Below, piece by piece: positions 58,015-64,000 of a stretch of 64,000 bases of DNA (position 1 is the stretch's first letter; every line of letters begins with the position of its first letter). Location of the stretch: NCBI RefSeq assembly GCF_004011505.1, contig NZ_SAUN01000001.1, forward strand, positions 4,836,001 to 4,900,000, given 5' to 3'. A model generated the notes under the pieces. That model was not told where the DNA came from. It did no database searches and was given only the letters and a program-made list of their open reading frames with translations. The DNA is from Nonomuraea polychroma (GTDB lineage Bacteria; Actinomycetota; Actinomycetes; Streptosporangiales; Streptosporangiaceae). The translations under genes and the position numbers were made by a program.

Positions 58015-59153
58015 AGATCACCGACATTCGTGCGGTGCCCGTACGGGGCGGGCCGCGTACCTATCTGTTCGTGCTCGTCGACACCGACGAGGGCGTGCTC
58101 GGCATAGGCGAGTCGGGGCTCGCGAGCCGTGGGGCGGCGGTGTGCGGAGCGCTCGAGCACCTCACGCCGTTGCTGGTCGGCCAGGACCCGCTACGCACGG
58201 AGCGGTTGTGGCAGCTGATGTCCCGCGGCGGCTTCTTCCCCGCCGACCGGGTGGTGGCCTCGGCGCTCGCCGCCGTCGACCTCGCGCTGTGGGACATCAA
58301 GGGCAAAGCACTCGGCGTGCCCGTGCACGTCCTGCTCGGCGGGCGGGTCCGCGACCGCGTTGCGTGCTACACGCACGTACGGCCGGCCGGAAGCGGTCCC
58401 GCCGAAGTCGCGCGGGCCTGCACGGAGCTGCGCGAGGCGGGATGGCGGGCGTTGCGGCTGACACTCCCCGCGTCCGGAGAGACGTTCGAGCCCCGCGCGG
58501 CGATACGTGCGGGCGTCGAGACATTCGCGGCGGCCAGGGAGGCGGTGGGCGATGACGTCGACCTGATCCTCGACGTCCACACCCGCCTCGACCCGCCCGA
58601 GGCCGCCCTGCTCTGCCGCGAGCTGGAGCCGCTGCGCCCGCTGTTCGTCGAGGACCCGCTGCGGTGCGAGAACCTCGACGCCTACCGCAGGCTTCGCGAA
58701 CGCACGGCCGTGCCGCTGGCGGCCGGCGAGCAACTGGCGTCGAAGTGGGAGTTCCGACCGCTGATCGAGGAGGAGCTGATCGACTACACTCGGATCGACC
58801 TGTGCATCGCGGGCGGGCTCACCGAGGCCGCGAAGATCGCCGGCTGGTGCGAGACTCACTACATCCGCGTGGCCGTGCACAACCCCCTCGGCCCGGTGGC
58901 CACCGCCGCGGCGCTCCACTTCAACCTCGCCTGCACCGCGTTCGGCGTCCAGGAACAGCCCTACCGGCCCGGCGACCTGCTGCCCGAGGTGTTTCCGGCG
59001 GCGCCGGAGTGGCGCGGCGGGAGCCTGCTGCCGCTGGAGGGGCCGGGGCTGGGCCTGCCGATCGACCTCGACGCGCTGGCGGCCTTCCGTACCGAGACCT
59101 GGAACGAGCCGCCACGTCTGTCCCGCTCTGACGGCTCCTTCACGAACTGGTGA
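58011..59153 (+). CDS. Enolase-superfamily acid-sugar dehydratase 2 (galactonate-type)
   Basis: 380 residues from GTG 58011, overlapping the ATPase stop (GTGA). TYLFVLVDTDEGVLGIGESG, AVDLALWDIKGKALGVPVHV, LLGGRVRDRVACYTH, metal ligands Asp in VDLILDVHTRLDPPEAALLC, Glu in LFVEDPLRCENLDAY and Glu in PLAAGEQLASKWEFRPLIEE, and His in RVAVHNPLGPVATAAALHFN. The HNPLGP loop and VHTRLDP strand place it with galactonate/mannonate dehydratases. Product would be a 2-keto-3-deoxy acid, the substrate of the aldolase encoded next. Confidence 0.92.
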   Translation: MKITDIRAVPVRGGPRTYLFVLVDTDEGVLGIGESGLASRGAAVCGALEHLTPLLVGQDPLRTERLWQLMSRGGFFPADRVVASALAAVDLALWDIKGKALGVPVHVLLGGRVRDRVACYTHVRPAGSGPAEVARACTELREAGWRALRLTLPASGETFEPRAAIRAGVETFAAAREAVGDDVDLILDVHTRLDPPEAALLCRELEPLRPLFVEDPLRCENLDAYRRLRERTAVPLAAGEQLASKWEFRPLIEEELIDYTRIDLCIAGGLTEAAKIAGWCETHYIRVAVHNPLGPVATAAALHFNLACTAFGVQEQPYRPGDLLPEVFPAAPEWRGGSLLPLEGPGLGLPIDLDALAAFRTETWNEPPRLSRSDGSFTNW

Positions 59154-59773
59154 GAGACATGGATTTTCCCGAACTCTTGATCATTTACCGTGGCCTGGGC
59201 CCTGACGACGTGCTCGCGGCCTCCGACGCCCTCCACGCCATCGGGGTCACGGCCTTTGAGACGACCATGGACAGCCCCGGCGCACTCACCTCGATCGCCG
59301 GGCTGTCGCGACGGTTCGGTGACGCCTTGATCGGCGCGGGCAGCGTACGCACGCTCGACCACGTCAAGGCTGCCGCGGACGCGGGCGCCTCGTTTCTGCT
59401 CTCCCCTCATCTGGACGCCGAGGTGGTCCAGGCGACGAAGGCGGCCGGGCTGGTTTCGATCCCTGGGGCGTTCACGCCGACCGAGGTCGTCCGGGCGCAC
59501 GCCGCCGGCGCGGACCTTGTCAAGATCTTCCCCATCGCCCCCGTCGGCGCCGAGTACGTCCGGCAACTGCGCCAGCCGCTGCCCGACGTGCCGCTGCTCG
59601 CCACCGGCGGGCTCACCGCCGAGCTCGCCAGCCAGTGCCTGCTGGCCGGGTGCGCGACGGTGGGGGTCGGCGCCGGGCTGGTCGATGCGGATGCCGTCAG
59701 GGACAGGGACTGGGACCGGCTGGCCGACGGCGCGCTCCACTACCTGGCCGTGCTGGGCGGCGAGGACCAATGA
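59150..59773 (+). CDS. 2-keto-3-deoxy-(6-phospho)gluconate/galactonate aldolase, KDPG family
   Basis: 207 residues from GTG 59150 (GTGA overlap; ATG 59159 is a possible alternative). LLIIYRGLGPDDVLAASDAL with conserved Arg in YRG, AFETTMDSP (Glu), LIGAGSVRTLDHVKAAADAG, FLLSPHLDAEVVQATKAAG, SIPGAFTPTEVVRAHAAGAD and Schiff-base Lys in LVKIFPIAPVGAEYV. Complete class I KDPG/KHG aldolase (~200 residues), splitting the keto-deoxy acid into pyruvate and an aldehyde. The aldehyde dehydrogenase gene follows with ATGA overlap. Confidence 0.93.
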   Translation: MRDMDFPELLIIYRGLGPDDVLAASDALHAIGVTAFETTMDSPGALTSIAGLSRRFGDALIGAGSVRTLDHVKAAADAGASFLLSPHLDAEVVQATKAAGLVSIPGAFTPTEVVRAHAAGADLVKIFPIAPVGAEYVRQLRQPLPDVPLLATGGLTAELASQCLLAGCATVGVGAGLVDADAVRDRDWDRLADGALHYLAVLGGEDQ

Positions 59774-61212
59774 CGCAGGGGGGACGAATCATGCAGGACG
59801 ACATCTCTGGGGTGCGGCTGAGCGGCCGGCAACATGCCGGTGACGGAACCCGCTACGAGGTGGTGGAGCCCGCGACCGGGCGGACGATCGGGCACGTCAC
59901 CGCGGGCACCGGCCGCGACGCCGCACGCGCCGTGGACGTCGCCGCCGCCTCGCTGGAGGGATGGCGCGCCACGCCGGCCCCGCAACGGGGCGCGGTGCTG
60001 CGCGCGATCACCCGGCGACTGCGCACCGCCGACGACCTGGCCGAGACGGTCGCGCGCGAAACCGGCAAATGCCTCCGCGAGGCGAGCGCCGAGCTCGCTC
60101 TGGCAGCTGACTACTTCGACTGGTACGCCGACCTCGCACACACCCTCACCGACCAGGCGCACTCGGTACGTCCCGGCCTACGGCACCTCGTACGCACCGG
60201 ACCGGTGGGCGTGGCCGCCGTCCTGACACCGTGGAACTTCCCCGTCTCGATTCCCGCCCGCAAGATCGCACCCGCTCTGGCCACCGGCTGCGCCGTGGTC
60301 TTCAAGCCCTCCGAGCTGTCGCTGCTGTCCAGCCTCGCCTTCGCCGAGCTCTGCGAGTCCGAGCTCCCCGAGGGCCTGCTGAACACGGTGGCCGGGGACG
60401 GGCCGGAGATCAGCGGCGCCTGGCTGGACGACAGCCGCGTCCGCCTGCTGCACTTCACCGGCTCCACCGCCGTCGGCCGGACCATCGCCCGGGCGGCCGG
60501 GGCGGCCCTGACGCCCGTGGTGATGGAGCTCGGCGGGCGCGCGCCGTTCATCGTGCTGCCCGACGCCGACCTCGACGAGGCGGCGGACACACTCATGGTG
60601 GCGAAGTTCCGCAACAACGGAGCCTCGTGCATCGCCGCGAACAACATCTGGGTGCACCACGACATACGCGCGGACTTCCTCGACCGCCTCGCCGCGCGGG
60701 TCTCGGCCCTAGTCCCCGGCGACCCGCTGGACGAACGTACGACCCTCGGCCCCGTACGCACCCCCGAGATGGCCGCACGCCTGGAAGGTCTCGTCGCCGC
60801 GCTGGGCTCGGCAGGCGCACGGGTGCACCAGGGCCGGCGGCCGGAGTCGAGCGGCTGGTACGTCGCACCGGCACTGATCGTCGATCCGGCAACAAACCGA
60901 CCGGAGTGGCGGGAGGAGGTCTTCGGCCCCGTCGCGCTGGTCCGCTCCTTCGCCGACCTGAAAGAGCCGATCATCGACGCCTCGGCCACCGCGCACGGCC
61001 TGGCCGGGTACGTCTGCACCGGCGACGCCGCCGCGGGCGCAGAGCTGCTCGCCCGGCTCGACGTGGGAATCGCGAGCGTCAATGTGGCCACCCCCACCAC
61101 GCCGGAGATCCCCTTCGGCGGCCGCGGCGACAGCGGCATCGGCTACGAGGGCGGCCTGCCCGGCCTGCTGCCGTTCCTCGCCCATCAGAGCATCGCGGTG
61201 CCCCGCCCATGA
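59770..61212 (+). CDS. NAD(P)-dependent aldehyde dehydrogenase
   Basis: 480 residues from ATG 59770 (a second start, ATG 59791, has GGGGGGACGA before it). Landmarks: GVAAVLTPWNFPVSIPARKI, ALATGCAVVFKPSELSLLS, LHFTGSTAVGRTIARA, catalytic Glu ~252 in VVMELGGRAPFIVLPDADLD, Cys ~286 in NNGASCIAANNIWVHHDI and EEVFGPVALVRSF. Nearest in style to succinate-semialdehyde and 2-oxoglutarate-semialdehyde dehydrogenases. In sugar-acid routes such enzymes oxidise the aldehyde released by aldolase or a ketoglutarate semialdehyde after KdgD, both of which could arise here. Confidence 0.94.
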   Translation: MTQGGRIMQDDISGVRLSGRQHAGDGTRYEVVEPATGRTIGHVTAGTGRDAARAVDVAAASLEGWRATPAPQRGAVLRAITRRLRTADDLAETVARETGKCLREASAELALAADYFDWYADLAHTLTDQAHSVRPGLRHLVRTGPVGVAAVLTPWNFPVSIPARKIAPALATGCAVVFKPSELSLLSSLAFAELCESELPEGLLNTVAGDGPEISGAWLDDSRVRLLHFTGSTAVGRTIARAAGAALTPVVMELGGRAPFIVLPDADLDEAADTLMVAKFRNNGASCIAANNIWVHHDIRADFLDRLAARVSALVPGDPLDERTTLGPVRTPEMAARLEGLVAALGSAGARVHQGRRPESSGWYVAPALIVDPATNRPEWREEVFGPVALVRSFADLKEPIIDASATAHGLAGYVCTGDAAAGAELLARLDVGIASVNVATPTTPEIPFGGRGDSGIGYEGGLPGLLPFLAHQSIAVPRP

Positions 61213-62126
61213 CGGCCGACCTGGTGCTAGACGCGCACGCGACGGTGGCAGAGTGCCCGATCTGGGATCCCGTGCGGCAGGGGCTGTGGTGGGTCGACAT
61301 CCCGGCGGGCCGGGTGCACCGCTTCTCCCCCGCGACCGGCGAGAACGTGAGCTTCACCGCGGGCGAGGCGGTCGGCGCCGTGGCCGCCCGCCACGACGGC
61401 GGCCTGCTGCTCGCGACGGCGACGGGGATCGTCGGCTGCGCCGCCGACGGCTCGGGACGTACGGTCCTGCACGAGGTGGACACCGATCCGCCGGGCGGAC
61501 GGTTCAACGACGGGAAGGCCGACCCCTGGGGACGCTTTTGGGCCGGGACCCTGCTCTCCGGCATCCAAGGCGCGGGCGCGCTCTACCGCCTTGACCCCGA
61601 CGGCACGCTCCGCACCATGGTGACCGGTGTCTCGGTCTCCAATGGCCTCGGCTGGAGCCCCGACGGGCGCACGTTCTACTACGCGGACTCCCCCACGGGC
61701 GGCGTGGACGCCTTCGACCACGACCCGGAGACGGGCGCCCTCGGCAACCGGTGCCGCCTGATCGACATCGAGCGCGGACGTCCCGACGGGCTGACGGTCG
61801 ATGCGGAGGGATGTCTCTGGGTGGCGCTGTGGGAGGGATGGGCGGTGCAGCGGTTCTCGCCGGAGGGTCGGCTCGTCACGACCGTCGACATCCCCGCACG
61901 CAAGGTGACGAGCTGCGCCTTCGGCGGCGCCGGCCTCGGCACACTGTACGTGACCACCGCCCGGGTGGGCCTGTCCGAGGCGGAGCTGCGCGAGCAACCG
62001 CACGCCGGAGGAATCTTCGCGGTGGCTGCGGGAGCGCACGGGCAGATCCCGGGACGTGTACGCCTGACCGTCGCAGCAAACTCGTCTGACCGGCCCTCAG
62101 GACAGAAGGAAGACCCAAAACCATGA
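61209..62126 (+). CDS. SMP-30/gluconolactonase-family lactonase
   Basis: 305 residues from ATG 61209, overlapping the previous stop (ATGA). Metal-site motifs: LDAHATVAECPIWDP (Glu), PGGRFNDGKADPWGRFWAGT (Asn/Asp), VSVSNGLGWSPDGRTFYYAD and GRPDGLTVDAEGCLWVALWE. Six-bladed propeller hydrolase that opens aldono-lactones. It would act right after the dehydrogenase encoded at 49143. Last gene of the operon; the tail (SSDRPSGQKEDPKP) is low complexity. Confidence 0.93.
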   Translation: MTADLVLDAHATVAECPIWDPVRQGLWWVDIPAGRVHRFSPATGENVSFTAGEAVGAVAARHDGGLLLATATGIVGCAADGSGRTVLHEVDTDPPGGRFNDGKADPWGRFWAGTLLSGIQGAGALYRLDPDGTLRTMVTGVSVSNGLGWSPDGRTFYYADSPTGGVDAFDHDPETGALGNRCRLIDIERGRPDGLTVDAEGCLWVALWEGWAVQRFSPEGRLVTTVDIPARKVTSCAFGGAGLGTLYVTTARVGLSEAELREQPHAGGIFAVAAGAHGQIPGRVRLTVAANSSDRPSGQKEDPKP

Positions 62127-62163
62127 GGATCCGGCCTCGCTCGCCCGGTTCCATCTATTGGAA

Positions 62164-63147
62164 ATGAGGATACGAGTGCGTGGAGAAGGGATAGCTCGCC
62201 GGCGGGCGACGGCCTGGAGTGACTGGATCACCAATGCCGATGTGTGTCGTGAGTTCGCCACCGTCGATGGGAGTGGTCTTTTCGCTGGCACACGTGTGGT
62301 CGATCTCGGCGTGGCCGCACTGGGGGTGAAGCGGTTCCGCCCGATACACCTCCAGTGGGAGACCGACCCGGTGTGGACTGGAGATGCTGACATTGTCCAG
62401 CTCATCGTGCCAAGGCGCGGCACCGTGAACGCGACGTGGGCGGGGCGGCAGGACACCGTGAGCGTGGGTGATCTTTACCTCCACGACCTTGCCCAGCTCG
62501 ACGAGATACGCCTGGAATCCGACGGGGACGACGATGCTCTGGAGTTGGCCCTGGTCGCCATCCCGAAGCCGGTGCTGCCGCTGGGGGGCGAGTCGATGGC
62601 TCCGCTGCTCGGGCATGGCGTGCCTGTTGACGGTGGAGTGAGCGGGCTGCTCAAGGGATTCATCGAGGATCTGTCCGATGAGAAGCTGTCGCTCAACCCT
62701 GCGGATGGGCAGCGGCTGGGGATGGTGCTGGTGGATCTCGTGGCCGCGTGTGTCTCCAGTGTCCTGGAATCGGGGCCTGGCCCGCGGCCGGGTTCCCAAC
62801 GGCAGACCCTCGCCCTGCGCATTCGCACCTACATTCAGCGCCATCTGGACGATCCCGACCTCACCCCGCGGTCGGTTGCCACCGCCCACCACATCTCGGT
62901 CAGCTACCTACACCGGCTCTTCCAGGAAGAAGGCGACACGGTGGCGGCGTGGATACGCGATCAACGGCTGCAGCGCGCCCGCCGTGACCTCGGCGACGCG
63001 GCTCTGGTCGACGTGCCGATTCATGAGATCGCCGCCCGGTGGGGGTTCGGCCGACCAGCCGAGTTCAGCCGCGCCTTCCGCACGGCTTACGGCGTGTCGC
63101 CGCGCGAGTTCAGGTCCGAGACGGCCCGCTGGTCGTCACGTCCGTAG
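62164..63147 (+). CDS. AraC-family regulator, paralogue 3 (intact)
   Basis: 327 residues from ATG 62164 (an in-frame TTG at 62158 is less likely; paralogue 2 starts at the equivalent ATG). N-domain DVCREFATVDGSGLFAGTRV, DIVQLIVPRRGTVNATWAGR, VGDLYLHDLAQLDEIRLESD; C-terminal HTH pair LALRIRTYIQRHLDDPDLTP, HHISVSYLHRLFQEEGDTVA, ARWGFGRPAEFSRAFRTAYG. It lies 37 bases after the sugar operon but belongs by sequence to the family of paralogues 1 and 2, so linkage to the sugar pathway is probably accidental. Its transporter partner is gone. Confidence 0.93.
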   Translation: MRIRVRGEGIARRRATAWSDWITNADVCREFATVDGSGLFAGTRVVDLGVAALGVKRFRPIHLQWETDPVWTGDADIVQLIVPRRGTVNATWAGRQDTVSVGDLYLHDLAQLDEIRLESDGDDDALELALVAIPKPVLPLGGESMAPLLGHGVPVDGGVSGLLKGFIEDLSDEKLSLNPADGQRLGMVLVDLVAACVSSVLESGPGPRPGSQRQTLALRIRTYIQRHLDDPDLTPRSVATAHHISVSYLHRLFQEEGDTVAAWIRDQRLQRARRDLGDAALVDVPIHEIAARWGFGRPAEFSRAFRTAYGVSPREFRSETARWSSRP

Positions 63148-63245
63148 GGGCTGCCCGCGCGGATACGGACGCGTAGGCGGCACCGCAGCACAAGCGGCGG
63201 CCACGGCTCCCAGACCGCACAATCCCACGGTGGGCGACGCGGTGA
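63110..63245 (-). pseudogene. MFS transporter tail, fossil 2
   Basis: Minus strand LLGVTASPTVGLCGLGAVAA and, after one shift, CCGAAYASVSARAAPTDVTT ending at 63110. Matches the last ~45 residues of the intact MFS protein at 29806. Overlaps the AraC 3' end by 38 bases, the same as in the intact pair. Confidence 0.75.
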
Positions 63246-63280
63246 CACCGAGCAGGGACTCGGCTCGCCCGTCGCGCTCT

Positions 63281-63650
63281 TCGTGCGAGCTCGAACAAGT
63301 GTGTGAGCAGTGCCTGATGTCGTGATGGATCCGCGGCGATCTCCCGGGGGAGGGAGCAGATGGCCGTGCGCTTGCCGGGCAGCAGGTTCAGCATTCGGTT
63401 CCGCAGCGCACCGCGGATGGTGTCGGCCAGGACGTGTCCAGGCCGTCCGATGAAGGCATAGTTGACCAGTACGCCGCCTGGCGCCAGGAGGCGGTGGTTG
63501 GCGCGCACGGTAGGGCCGCCCAGGTGGTCGTAGACGATCCGGACACCCTCGGGGTGCTCGGCGCGTACGACCTTGGCGACCTCCTGCTGGCGGTAGTCGA
63601 TGGGCACGACGTCGTAGTCTCGTAGCCGGTGCAGCCACCGCACCGATCGT
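63281..63650 (-). pseudogene. Zinc-type/quinone oxidoreductase (MDR) fragment
   Basis: DYDVVPIDYRQQEVAKVVRA, EHPEGVRIVYDHLGGPTVRA, NHRLLAPGGVLVNYAFIGRP, ADTIRGALRNRMLNLLPGKR. This is the second half of the Rossmann domain of medium-chain dehydrogenases (--D-v-D-vGG-------ll--gG-lv--g). Both ends of the gene are missing; the C-terminal side is joined to the MFS tail by deletion. Confidence 0.78.
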
Positions 63651-64000
63651 GCGCTGGACCGCTTCGCTGAACTCCTAAGCCAGTGAACGCACGAGAGACG
63701 GGGCCATGCCCGGGCAAGGACGGAAGCCGGTCGCAGCACCGACAAGCCCGTAAAGAACAACGCGGCGTCTTCACGTTGTTGTGGGTGCGGGCGGCGCGCG
63801 CGTTTGCGGATGATCGGGAACTGGACGCCTACCTCCACCTGGTCCGCCGGGGAGCCTCGCATCCCTGCTCCGCCACCGCAACCGGTTTCGGGGGGTTACG
63901 TCGGCCTGACCGGGCGGGCCGCGCCTCGCTCGCTCCGGCTGAGCCTGGCCAAGGTGAGGGCGCCCATACTGATCGTCAAGGGCGGGTGCGACGAGCAGAG
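63651..64000. other. Window end: unassigned, possible hydrolase scrap
   Basis: Plus strand near 63935-64000 reads SLRLSLAKVRAPILIVKGGC, DEQ, resembling the strand before the catalytic Asp of alpha/beta hydrolases (I-aPtLiv-G--D). Further left KEQRGVFTLLWVRAARAFAD, DRELDAYLHLVRR is protein-like but unplaced. Both are too short to call. Confidence 0.3.

Noticed and set aside
1..64000. CRISPR arrays, tRNA or rRNA genes
   Set aside because: No regularly spaced repeats and no cloverleaf or rRNA sequence noticed on reading either strand; not an exhaustive search.

Overview
The window is high-GC DNA from an actinomycete. GTG starts are common, gene junctions often overlap as ATGA or GTGA, and ECF41-type sigma factors, LuxR-type two-component genes, P450/ferredoxin pairs, DUF1023 hydrolases and IS110/IS3/IS701/ISAs1/Tn3 remnants abound. 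The style recalls Streptosporangiaceae (Nonomuraea-like), but that genus guess is an impression, not a measurement.

Layout. 1-4190 is a graveyard: a decayed mutB/meaB tail, pieces of several transposases, and a degenerate copy of an unrecognised repeated gene family. 4450-9180 is intact: a methyltransferase fused to a DUF1023-type hydrolase, an acyltransferase, a histidine kinase/response regulator pair and a STAS protein. 9370-11240 is again IS debris plus a multicopper oxidase relic. 11500-39740 is an unusual redox/regulatory archipelago: five ECF41 (SigJ-like) sigma factors, with FAD monooxygenase, NmrA-type and other SDR oxidoreductases, an NDH-like flavoprotein, two carboxymuconolactone-decarboxylase-fold proteins, an eroded epimerase, a P450 with ferredoxin, and two AraC-type regulators. 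I found promoter-like sites fitting the ECF41 consensus (TGTCACA, 16-17 bases, CGTC) in front of several of these genes. Two are back to back between a sigma gene and an AhpD-like gene, and a decayed copy of that divergent module lies upstream of the FAD monooxygenase. Inside the archipelago also lie a secreted metalloprotease pair and an AbrB/hydrolase operon.

39780-46700 is mostly decay (IS701, second copy of the unknown repeated family, IS5 piece, broken SDR and monooxygenase), with a secreted protein and a frameshifted PucR-type regulator. 46800-62130 is a well-preserved carbohydrate-acid catabolic island: a ROK repressor, a secreted glycoside-hydrolase-like protein, an NAD-dependent epimerase/uronate-dehydrogenase-like enzyme, a DapA-family lyase, two enolase-superfamily dehydratases, a five-part dipeptide/oligosaccharide-type ABC importer with both ATPases fused, a KDPG-type aldolase, an aldehyde dehydrogenase and an SMP-30 lactonase. 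Related operator-like sequences sit before the ROK gene and before both plus-strand operons, so the ROK protein probably controls the whole island. The window closes with a third AraC paralogue and more remnants.

Recurrent themes: (1) duplication followed by asymmetric decay (three AraC/MFS convergent pairs, of which one still has its transporter; three relics of an unknown gene family; two near-identical IS110 ends); (2) ECF41 sigma factors packed with their usual partner enzymes, one sigma having lost its sigma4 DNA-binding domain in frame; (3) a single coherent ROK-controlled sugar-acid pathway. All family names come from reading motifs; no database search was possible.
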